Below, piece after piece: positions 6,445 to 12,065 of a stretch of 12,389 nucleotides of DNA. Both the position numbers and the translations under genes were made by a program. The notes beneath the pieces are model-generated. The model was given only the letters and a program-made list of their open reading frames with translations. It was not told where the DNA came from and searched no databases. The first letter of the stretch is position 1. Every line of letters begins with the position of its first letter. Source of the DNA: Candidatus Parcubacteria bacterium (GTDB lineage Bacteria > Patescibacteriota > Minisyncoccia > UBA6257 > 2-01-FULL-56-20); assembly GCA_027424065.1 (NCBI GenBank), contig DAIBYH010000014.1, positions 1 through 12,389 of the forward strand. The letters run 5' to 3'.

Positions 6445-7236
6445 ATGGCAAAGAACAAGCTTTCCGGGAAGGATCTTATCGTGTTCGATCTCGATGGCAC
6501 CTTAACGCCGAGCAAGTCGCCGCTCGAGCCATCCATGACCCGTGCGCTTACGGAGCTCCTTGCCAAGAAACGCGTAGCGGTGATCGGCGGGGGCAGCTGG
6601 GCGCAGTTTCGGAAACAGTTCCTCGGATCGTTCGACTGCCCGCGCGAACTGCTCTCGAACCTGTTCCTTTTCCCGACGACGGCAACCTCGTTCTACCGGT
6701 ATCGCAAGGGCTGGAAAAACATCTACGAAATGAAGCTTTCTTCCCGAGAACGGGCAGCGATCAAGCGCGCGTTCCGGGAGGTGATGCGCGAGATCGGTTA
6801 TGTCCCTCCGGTGAAGACCTACGGGAAGGTGATCGAAGACCGCGGCTCACAGATCACTTTTTCGGCGCTCGGTCAGGATATCGTGGCAAAGCTCGGCAAG
6901 CGGGGGCTCGCGCTCAAGGAGAGGTGGCGGCGGGAGAATACGCCGGTGAAATTGAAGATGGCGAAGCTGCTTGCGGAACGGCTGCCGAACCTCGAGGTGC
7001 ATCCGTCGGCGTTCACGTCGATCGACGTGACCCGGAAGGGCATCGACAAGGCCTATGGCGTTCTGCAGATAGAGAAATATCTTCATGTTCCCATCGGAAA
7101 GATGGTCTTTATCGGCGATGCCCTCTTCAAGGGAGGCAATGATGCTGCGGCGAAAAGGACGGGCGTTGACTGTGTTCCGGTGCGCGGCCCGAAGGATACG
7201 GAAGAGATCATTAAAAAGATATTGAGGAATACTTGA
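6445..7236 (+). CDS. HAD-IIB family phosphatase (phosphomannomutase-like)
   Basis: A 263-residue HAD-superfamily enzyme. Motif I is FDLDGTLT (nucleophile Asp15, acid/base Asp17). Motif II is VIGGGS (46-51). A C2B-type cap spans about 85-185 with EDRGSQITFSALGQ (131-144), a segment shared with eukaryotic-type phosphomannomutases and sucrose-phosphate phosphatases. Motif III is the Lys in TRKGIDKAYG (Lys198 or Lys202). Motif IV is GDALFKGGND (Asp225, Asp233). It is thus a sugar-phosphate phosphatase or mutase; the substrate cannot be decided. The start is the ATG seven bases after the -10. An ATG at 6385 in the same frame lies upstream of the promoter and is rejected. It is monocistronic, followed by a 44-bp palindrome. 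Confidence 0.85.
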   Translation: MAKNKLSGKDLIVFDLDGTLTPSKSPLEPSMTRALTELLAKKRVAVIGGGSWAQFRKQFLGSFDCPRELLSNLFLFPTTATSFYRYRKGWKNIYEMKLSSRERAAIKRAFREVMREIGYVPPVKTYGKVIEDRGSQITFSALGQDIVAKLGKRGLALKERWRRENTPVKLKMAKLLAERLPNLEVHPSAFTSIDVTRKGIDKAYGVLQIEKYLHVPIGKMVFIGDALFKGGNDAAAKRTGVDCVPVRGPKDTEEIIKKILRNT

Positions 7237-7256
7237 CCCTGTCTCAAAAAGTGCGC

Positions 7257-7300
7257 CAGCAGTTCGCTTTATCCGCGATCGCGGATAAAGCGAACTGCTG
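7257..7300. repeat. 44-bp perfect palindrome
   Basis: The left arm (7257-7278, starting CAGCAGTTCGC) is the exact reverse complement of the right arm (7279-7300, ending GCGAACTGCTG). The centre is CGCGATCGCG and there is no spacer. As RNA it would form a hairpin of about 20 bp. No T-run follows directly (the next bases are CGGGTGACGG), so it is not a standard intrinsic terminator. It may still end or stabilise the HAD transcript, or be a protein binding or recombination site. Confidence 0.9.
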
Positions 7301-7310
7301 CGGGTGACGG

Positions 7311-7339
7311 TTGCAGGGGGCCGGTTTTTTTGGTACATT
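7311..7339 (+). promoter_or_regulatory. tRNA-Thr promoter
   Basis: A TTGCAG -35 (7311-7316), a 17-bp spacer and an extended -10 TGGTACATT (hexamer TACATT, 7334-7339) lie 23 bases before the first base of the tRNA. Confidence 0.65.
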
Positions 7340-7362
7340 GCACGGGAGGATCGATCGTTCCT

Positions 7363-7438
7363 GCCGATGTAGCTCAGCTGGTAGAGCAGTGCTTTCGTAA
7401 AGCAAAGGTCGCCGGTTCGAATCCGGCCATCGGCTCCA
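7363..7438 (+). tRNA. tRNA-Thr (anticodon CGU)
   Basis: A complete 76-base cloverleaf. Acceptor GCCGATG pairs with CATCGGC; the D-arm is GCTC/GAGC with loop AGCTGGTA; the anticodon loop is TTCGTAA (anticodon CGT in DNA); the T-arm is GCCGG-TTCGAAT-CCGGC; the discriminator is T and CCA is encoded. The anticodon stem is GTGCT/AGCAA, with one G-A mismatch at its base. CGU reads the threonine codon ACG. Confidence 0.95.
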
Positions 7439-7498
7439 TAAGGGTTATCGCTACATTGATTGACATATTGTAGAATAAGACCGATCACCTATTGTTGG

Positions 7499-7512
7499 TG
7501 GCCGGATTCGAA
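7499..7512 (-). repeat. Inverted copy of the tRNA-Thr T-arm
   Basis: The 14 bases TGGCCGGATTCGAA are the exact reverse complement of 7416-7429 in tRNA-Thr (T-loop, 3' T-stem and the first acceptor bases). They can also pair with 7611-7624 downstream (TGGCCGG with CCGGCCA, then TCGAA with TTCGA), closing a structure of about 125 bases around the internal hairpins. Confidence 0.85.
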
Positions 7513-7542
7513 GGAGGGGTGGGTCGACCCCGCCGCGGCGGG

Positions 7543-7633
7543 GCCGTGTAGGAAGGAATTGGAAACCGTGGGTTTCCAAAGCGCAGCCCCGTCTTTGCGG
7601 GGCGAGCAGTTCGATTCCCGGCCATCGGCTCCG
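7543..7633 (+). pseudogene. Possible decayed type II tRNA copy
   Basis: Tracts of this stretch resemble a tRNA. It opens GCCGTGTAG, which is the tRNA-Thr start GCCGATGTAG minus one A. A D-loop-like GGAATTGG follows at 7555-7562. TTCCAAA (7574-7580) resembles an anticodon loop, with a poor stem. GCCCCG/CGGGGC (7586-7603) looks like a long variable arm. The T-loop-like GTTCGATTC (7609-7617) leads to CCGGCCATCGGCTCC (7618-7632), identical to the 3' end of tRNA-Thr. The T-stem does not pair and the acceptor stem has a bulge, so a working tRNA is unlikely. It could instead be an unrelated structured RNA next to a tRNA-end repeat. Confidence 0.35.
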
Positions 7634-7649
7634 CGTTCCATTTTTCATT

Positions 7650-9611
7650 ATGAATTTCCGGCTTGATCCCGAAAAATTTGACCGCTCCGTGAAGCCAACG
7701 GACGACTTTTTCCGTTTTGTGAACCAGAGATGGATAGACGAGAACCCGATCCCTTCCGACGAGGCAAGTTGGGGCAGTTTTTATGAGCTTCGGCGCGACG
7801 TGGAGCTGCAGATCAAGGAACTTCTTGAGGCGCTTGATGCGCGGCCGGACAAAGAGGTCGTCGGAAGAATGCGCAAGGTGCGCGACTTTTACCGGACCGG
7901 CATGGATGTAGAGCGGCGAAACAAACAGGCAGAGTCCGCTCTTGCGGAGCTTTTTGCGGCCGTTGATGCCGTTCGGGATATTGCAGGGCTTTCGCAAACG
8001 GTCGGTATGCTGCACCGTGCCGGCGTGGATGTCTGGTGGGCTCCGCAGGCGGATTCCGATGCGAAACAAAGCGATGTCATGGCGCTCTATCTGAATCAGG
8101 GCGGTATCGGCCTGCCGGATCGCGATTACTATCTTAAGGATGATCAGAAGAGCGCGGAGATCCGGAATAATTATCTCGCCTACATGGAGAGGACGATCGC
8201 CGGATCGGCATTTGCATCGGGTGGCGCCGCGCCGCGCAGTGCGGAGCTGATGGACCTCGAGGGGCGGCTTGCGGAAGCATCCATGACCCGCGTCGAGCTT
8301 CGCGATATCGAAAAACAATATAACAAATTTACCGCGGCGGCACTTGCCGAACTTGCTCCGGCCATTGATTGGCAGAGATATGCGCAGGGTGCGGGAATAT
8401 CGATGCCGAAGGAGGTGATTGTCTGCCAGCCGGATTTCGTGCGCGCCGCAGATGGATTTTTCAGGGACCTTCCGATCGACGTTCATAAGGCCTATCTTCG
8501 TTGGCATATTTTGAACGATTACGCGCACTGCCTTGATGCGCCCCGCGAGGCATCCCGCTTCGATTTTTATGGCAGAACCTTTTCCGGGGCGACCGAAATG
8601 AAAGAACTTTGGCGGCGCGTGCAGGGCGTCGTGAGCCGCATGTTGGACGAGGCCGTCGGCGAGCTCTATGTCGGCGCGCATTTCAGCGAGGACGCAAAAA
8701 AGAAGATCAACGAACTGGTGGATCGTCTTTTTGCGGCATACCGGTCGCGCATCGAAAAGCTTGATTGGATGGGGACGGAAACGAAACAAAAGGCCCTTGC
8801 AAAGCTTTCTGCGGTTCCGCGGAAGCTCGGCTATCCGGATAAGTGGAAAAATATCGACGCCATGGTGATCGGTGCGGATTCTTATGCAACGAACGTCATG
8901 AATGCGTATCGTTTCGAATTTGATCGCAAAGCGCGCCAGGTCGGCGGTCCCGTGGATCGCACGGAGTGGTATATGTCGCCGCAATCAGTGAACGCCTGCT
9001 ATAACCCGCTTTTCAATGAGATCCTTTTTCCCGCAGCGATCCTGCAGCCGCCCTTTTTTGATCCCGCTGCGGATCCGGCGGTCAATTTCGGCGGTATCGG
9101 CACGGTGATCGGGCACGAATTGACCCATGGATTCGATGACCAGGGCGCCTTGTTCGATGAACGCGGCAACCTCGCCAATTGGTGGACAAAGGAGGACAAG
9201 GAGCGATTCGATGCGAAAACCGAACGGCTCGCGAAGCAGTTCAATAAGTTCGAGGCATTGCGGGGGCTGTTCGTGAATGGCCAGCTGACGCTCGGAGAGA
9301 ACATCGCCGATCTCGGCGGTCTTGTGATCGCCTACGATGCTTTGACGGCGGGGCTTCGCGAAGAAGGGAACGATCCCGCGATCGACGGACTTTCGCCGAT
9401 CCAGCGTTTTTTTGCGAACTACGCCATCACGGAACGTTCCGCGATCCGCGAAGAAGCGCTCCGATCGCGGATCCAGATCGATCCGCATGCTCCATCGCCG
9501 TTCCGCGTCAACGGACCGCTTTCCAATATGCAGACGTTTTTTGATGCTTATGCAGCGGCCCCGGGCGACAAGATGTACCGCGATCCGGAAGATCGCGTGG
9601 ACATCTGGTAA
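7650..9611 (+). CDS. M13 family zinc metallopeptidase (neprilysin/PepO-like)
   Basis: A 653-residue oligopeptidase, full length for bacterial PepO. The N-terminal domain begins with the usual KPTDDFFRFVNQRWI (16-30). The catalytic domain has HELTH (His489, Glu490, His493) and the third zinc ligand in ENIADLGG (Glu550, with Asp554). His613 and Arg619 in DPHAPSPFRVNG match the transition-state and carboxylate-binding residues of neprilysin. The C-terminus ends in the conserved Trp. The substrate-binding NAYY motif reads NACY here (448-451). There is no signal peptide or membrane anchor, so it probably acts in the cytoplasm on short peptides. The start at 7650 agrees with the family N-terminus; no Shine-Dalgarno site or clear -10 is present, so it may be transcribed with the tRNA region upstream. 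It appears monocistronic. Confidence 0.93.
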   Translation: MNFRLDPEKFDRSVKPTDDFFRFVNQRWIDENPIPSDEASWGSFYELRRDVELQIKELLEALDARPDKEVVGRMRKVRDFYRTGMDVERRNKQAESALAELFAAVDAVRDIAGLSQTVGMLHRAGVDVWWAPQADSDAKQSDVMALYLNQGGIGLPDRDYYLKDDQKSAEIRNNYLAYMERTIAGSAFASGGAAPRSAELMDLEGRLAEASMTRVELRDIEKQYNKFTAAALAELAPAIDWQRYAQGAGISMPKEVIVCQPDFVRAADGFFRDLPIDVHKAYLRWHILNDYAHCLDAPREASRFDFYGRTFSGATEMKELWRRVQGVVSRMLDEAVGELYVGAHFSEDAKKKINELVDRLFAAYRSRIEKLDWMGTETKQKALAKLSAVPRKLGYPDKWKNIDAMVIGADSYATNVMNAYRFEFDRKARQVGGPVDRTEWYMSPQSVNACYNPLFNEILFPAAILQPPFFDPAADPAVNFGGIGTVIGHELTHGFDDQGALFDERGNLANWWTKEDKERFDAKTERLAKQFNKFEALRGLFVNGQLTLGENIADLGGLVIAYDALTAGLREEGNDPAIDGLSPIQRFFANYAITERSAIREEALRSRIQIDPHAPSPFRVNGPLSNMQTFFDAYAAAPGDKMYRDPEDRVDIW

Positions 9612-9641
9612 TTCCAGGAATCTATGCTTGTCGGAATTTTT
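9610..9641 (+). terminator. Possible weak terminator after the M13 peptidase
   Basis: AATTCC (9610-9615) pairs with GGAATT (9633-9638) across a 17-base loop, followed by a short T-run (to 9641). The stem is AT-rich, so it is tentative. It lies between the peptidase stop and the ftsE promoter. Confidence 0.3.
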
Positions 9642-9642
9642 G

Positions 9643-9651
9643 TGGTAGGAT
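9643..9651 (+). promoter_or_regulatory. ftsE promoter candidate, extended -10
   Basis: TGGTAGGAT (hexamer TAGGAT, 9646-9651) is a weaker version of the TGGTATAAT element seen elsewhere. Twelve bases separate it from the ftsE ATG, predicting a leader of only about six bases. There is no good -35. Confidence 0.45.
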
Positions 9652-9663
9652 ACCATAGTATTT

Positions 9664-10350
9664 ATGATCGTATTCCAGGGAGTTTCAAGAAAATTCGATG
9701 GCGGTGAACAGACCGCGCTTGAGGATGTTACGTTCGAGGTCGACCCCGGCGAGTTCGTTTCGCTTGCGGGCCGTTCCGGCGCGGGAAAAACGACCATCAT
9801 TAAATTGCTGATCGGAGAGGACAGGCCGAGCAAGGGCCGCGTTTATTTCGGCCAGTACGAGGTCAATAAGCTCCACGACAAGGATCTGCCTGCATTCCGG
9901 CGCCATATTGGCGTCGTTTTTCAGGATTTCCGCCTCTTGCCGACCAAGAATGCCTATGAGAACGTCGCGTTTGCGCTGGAGGTCGCCGGGCGGCCGCAGC
10001 GCGAGATCGAGGAGCTGGTTCCGCAGGTGCTCGATATGGTCGGTTTGATCGACAAAATGAAGAATTTTCCGAGCCAGCTTTCGGGCGGCGAGCGCCAGCG
10101 GGTCGCGATCGCACGCGCCATGGTCCATCGTCCGGAGGTCATCATTGCCGACGAGCCGACCGGAAACCTTGATCCGTTCCATACATTCGAGATCGTGAAG
10201 CTGCTTGAGAAGATCAACGAGCTTGGCACGACCGTATTGCTTGCGACGCATGACAAGGAGGTCATCAACAGCCTGGAGCGCCGCGTGATCACGCTGGATC
10301 GCGGCCGCATCGTCCGCGACGAGAAAAAAGGAAAGTATATCCTGGTATAA
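9664..10350 (+). CDS. ftsE: Cell division ATP-binding protein FtsE
   Basis: A 228-residue ABC ATPase that partners FtsX at the septum and links cell division to peptidoglycan hydrolase activation. It shows Walker A GRSGAGKTT (36-44), Q-loop Gln87 in VVFQDFRLLP, signature LSGGERQRVAIARA (139-152), Walker B VIIADEPTGNLD (159-170) and H-loop His196 in ATHDKEV. The DFRLLP and AYENVAFAL segments and the short length are typical of FtsE rather than of other LolD/MacB-type ATPases. No Shine-Dalgarno site precedes the ATG. Its last codons, CTG GTA TAA, form an extended -10 promoter for the ftsX side. The FtsX gene follows after 51 bases, which confirms the assignment. Confidence 0.95.
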   Translation: MIVFQGVSRKFDGGEQTALEDVTFEVDPGEFVSLAGRSGAGKTTIIKLLIGEDRPSKGRVYFGQYEVNKLHDKDLPAFRRHIGVVFQDFRLLPTKNAYENVAFALEVAGRPQREIEELVPQVLDMVGLIDKMKNFPSQLSGGERQRVAIARAMVHRPEVIIADEPTGNLDPFHTFEIVKLLEKINELGTTVLLATHDKEVINSLERRVITLDRGRIVRDEKKGKYILV

Positions 10351-10351
10351 T
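10343..10351 (+). promoter_or_regulatory. Promoter inside the ftsE stop, reading into ftsX
   Basis: TGGTATAAT (hexamer 10346-10351) is a full-consensus extended -10 built from the last two ftsE codons, the stop and one base. Transcription would start near 10358. That leaves a leader of about 44 bases ahead of ftsX with few G residues and no Shine-Dalgarno site. Confidence 0.55.
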
Positions 10352-10401
10352 ATCGTCCCGTCGCATCGTTATATCATTACAACATTACGACCATCATCCC
10401 C

Positions 10402-11310
10402 ATGTTCACCATCATCTCCCGCATCTTCCAGTTCGGTTTCAAGAATTTTTTGCGCAACGGCTGGCTGACGACGATCACGGTCATCATCATGACCCTCGCT
10501 CTTTTCGTGTTCTCGTGGCTGATCTTCTTCGGCGTCGTCACGGGCCGTGCCGCTTCCTCCATCGAGGATAAGATAGACATCAGCGTTTATTTCAATACCA
10601 ACACGGCGGAAGACGAGATCCTGAGCATCCAGCAGTCGCTCGAGAATCTGCCGCAGGTCGCGAGCGTGGATTATGTCTCGCGCGACCAGGCGCTTGCGGC
10701 CTTTGAACAGTCCCATGCCAATGATCCGACGATCACCCAGGCAGTGAGCGAGCTCGGCTCGAACCCGCTTGAGGCGTCGCTCAACGTGAAGGCGAAAGAT
10801 CCAAGCCAGTACGGCGCCATCGCTTCCTATCTGGGTTCGAGCACGCTGTCCCAGTATATTGACACGATAAGCTATAACCAGAACCAGGGGGTCATCGACC
10901 GTCTCGCCCGCATCGTGAAGACCGTGGAGGTCGGCGGCGCGGTCGTCATGATCGTGTTCGCGCTGCTTGCCGGCCTCGTGGTGTTCAATACAATCCGGCT
11001 TGCGATCTACGCGAACCGCGAAGAGATCGGCGTGATGCGGGTGGTTGGCGCCTCCAATGTCCTGGTCCGAGGTCCGTACGTTGTTGAGGGCGTCCTTTGC
11101 GGCGCGATCGCCGCCATTCTTGCGCTCATTGTCTCCGCGCCGCTGCTCTTCGGGGTAAATCCCTATCTTAACGTGTTCATCCCCGGCCTCAATATCTTCC
11201 CGTATTTCATGTCGCATATTCTCATGCTTTCCGTTTATGTTTTGGGCTTCGGGGTCTTTCTGGGGGGCGTTTCCAGCTTCATCGCCGTCCGGCGCTACTT
11301 GAAGAACTAA
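10402..11310 (+). CDS. ftsX: Cell division protein FtsX
   Basis: A 302-residue permease-like membrane protein with the FtsX layout. A short cytoplasmic N-terminus leads to the first membrane helix (about 22-46), then an extracytoplasmic domain (about 50-165; ISVYFNTNTAEDEI, then the conserved VASVDYVSRDQALAAF at 86-101). Three more helices follow at about 175-197, 227-250 and 270-295. The cytoplasmic segment NREEIGVMRVVGASNVLVRGPYVVEG (205-230) is the FtsX signature that contacts FtsE. It works with FtsE as a transmembrane complex that activates cell-wall hydrolases. The start is the only ATG that gives the family N-terminus. There is no adjacent EnvC/CwlO-type hydrolase gene in the window. 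Confidence 0.95.
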   Translation: MFTIISRIFQFGFKNFLRNGWLTTITVIIMTLALFVFSWLIFFGVVTGRAASSIEDKIDISVYFNTNTAEDEILSIQQSLENLPQVASVDYVSRDQALAAFEQSHANDPTITQAVSELGSNPLEASLNVKAKDPSQYGAIASYLGSSTLSQYIDTISYNQNQGVIDRLARIVKTVEVGGAVVMIVFALLAGLVVFNTIRLAIYANREEIGVMRVVGASNVLVRGPYVVEGVLCGAIAAILALIVSAPLLFGVNPYLNVFIPGLNIFPYFMSHILMLSVYVLGFGVFLGGVSSFIAVRRYLKN

Positions 11311-11318
11311 GGGCCGAA

Positions 11319-11358
11319 AAAACCAGAATATCCGTCCGTATCGGTTTTAGATTTTTTT
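11319..11358 (+). terminator. Possible terminator after ftsX
   Basis: AAAACC (11319-11324) pairs with GGTTTT (11343-11348) around an 18-base loop, with a seven-T run at 11352-11358. The AT-rich stem is weak but the U-tract is good and it sits right after the ftsX stop. Confidence 0.4.
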
Positions 11359-11372
11359 AATCTTGCGGTGGA

Positions 11373-11378
11373 TATACT
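11373..11378 (+). promoter_or_regulatory. Response regulator promoter (-10)
   Basis: TATACT ends six bases before the ATG at 11385, the same spacing as at pyrD and the DsbA-like gene. The same hexamer serves the HAD gene. No clear -35 is visible. A leaderless message is predicted. Confidence 0.6.
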
Positions 11379-11384
11379 GCCGGT

Positions 11385-12065
11385 ATGCGCATCCTTGTCA
11401 TCGAGGACGAACGGGATATTGCGGAATTTATCTTGCGGGGTCTGCGGACCGAGCTTTTTGCGGTGGACTGGGCGAATACCGGGGAAGAGGGATTTCAGTG
11501 GGCAAAAGTGAACGATTACGATGCGGCCGTTTTTGATGTTCGTCTGCCGGGAATGAGCGGAATCGAGGTCTGCCGCGGTCTTCGGGAGCGGAAAAAGAAT
11601 ATGCCCATCATCATGCTTTCGGTTATGGGAGATGCCATGACGAAAGTAGAGGCATTGAATGCTGGCGCCGACGATTATTTGGCAAAGCCTTTTTTTATGG
11701 CCGAACTTACGGCGCGGATCCGTGCGCTTTTGCGTCGCGAGCGCCAGACGGTGGGCGCCGTTCTCCGTGCTGCGGATTTGATGCTTGATCCTGTTTCGCA
11801 TGCCGTTCAGCGCGGCCGCCGTCGGATCAATTTGAACCGCAAAGAGTTCGCACTCTTGGAATATATGATGAGGCACCAGGGCACGCCGTTGACCAGGGGC
11901 ATGATCCTTGAACATGTTTGGGATATGAACGCAGATCCTTTTACGAACACGGTAGATGTTCACATCCGTTTTCTCCGGCAGAAGATCGATACGGGCCGCG
12001 CCATAAAGCTGATCAAGACCGTGCATGGATACGGATATAAATTGGAGACAAGCGACCACTCATGA
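11385..12065 (+). CDS. OmpR/PhoB-family response regulator
   Basis: A 226-residue two-domain regulator. The receiver (1-120) has the acidic pocket Glu7/Asp8, phospho-acceptor Asp51 in VFDVRLPG, Ser79 in IIMLSVMGD and Lys101 in LAKPF. The C-terminal winged-helix DNA-binding domain (about 128-222) shows LNRKEFALLEYMM, the recognition-helix region NTVDVHIRFLRQKID and the terminal hairpin VHGYGYKL. Phosphorylation by a sensor kinase should promote dimer binding to direct repeats; targets are unknown. The start at 11385 is set by MRILVIEDE and by the -10 six bases upstream. Its TGA overlaps the ATG of the next gene, the classic arrangement for a coupled sensor. Confidence 0.95.
   Translation: MRILVIEDERDIAEFILRGLRTELFAVDWANTGEEGFQWAKVNDYDAAVFDVRLPGMSGIEVCRGLRERKKNMPIIMLSVMGDAMTKVEALNAGADDYLAKPFFMAELTARIRALLRRERQTVGAVLRAADLMLDPVSHAVQRGRRRINLNRKEFALLEYMMRHQGTPLTRGMILEHVWDMNADPFTNTVDVHIRFLRQKIDTGRAIKLIKTVHGYGYKLETSDHS

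Larger units (their letters stand above)
7439..7649 (+). other. Structured non-coding spacer after tRNA-Thr
   Basis: This 211-base spacer has no convincing ORF. It holds a perfect TTGACA (7460-7465) without a well-spaced -10. It also holds an inverted copy of the tRNA T-arm (7499-7512), overlapping palindromes GGGTCGACCC (7521-7530) and CCCCGCCGCGGCGGGG (7528-7543), a 9-bp hairpin (7559-7567 with 7571-7579) and a 6-bp hairpin (7586-7591 with 7598-7603). The last 15 bases of the tRNA body plus CC recur at 7618-7632. No promoter or Shine-Dalgarno site for the peptidase gene stands out. Confidence 0.8.

Noticed and set aside
6159..7142. Plus-strand open frame of 327 codons spanning DUF134 and HAD
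   Set aside because: It overlaps two genes with clear family motifs in other frames and itself shows no domain.
7460..7476. Perfect TTGACA with nearby TAGAAT after the tRNA
   Set aside because: The two elements are only 5 bp apart and nothing -10-like lies 16-18 bp from the TTGACA, so this is not a working promoter as seen.
7496..7623. Minus-strand tRNA ending in encoded CCA (7-bp acceptor-like stem GGCCGGG/TCCGGCC with A discriminator)
   Set aside because: The acceptor-like stem pairs well, but no T-arm, D-arm or anticodon arm can be placed inside; the pairing is explained by the inverted T-arm copies.
7485..8984. 499-codon minus-strand open frame antisense to the M13 peptidase
   Set aside because: It is a mirror of a well-supported peptidase gene, is rich in His, Arg and Ile as expected of a shadow frame, and extends into the structured tRNA spacer. 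No family motif is visible.
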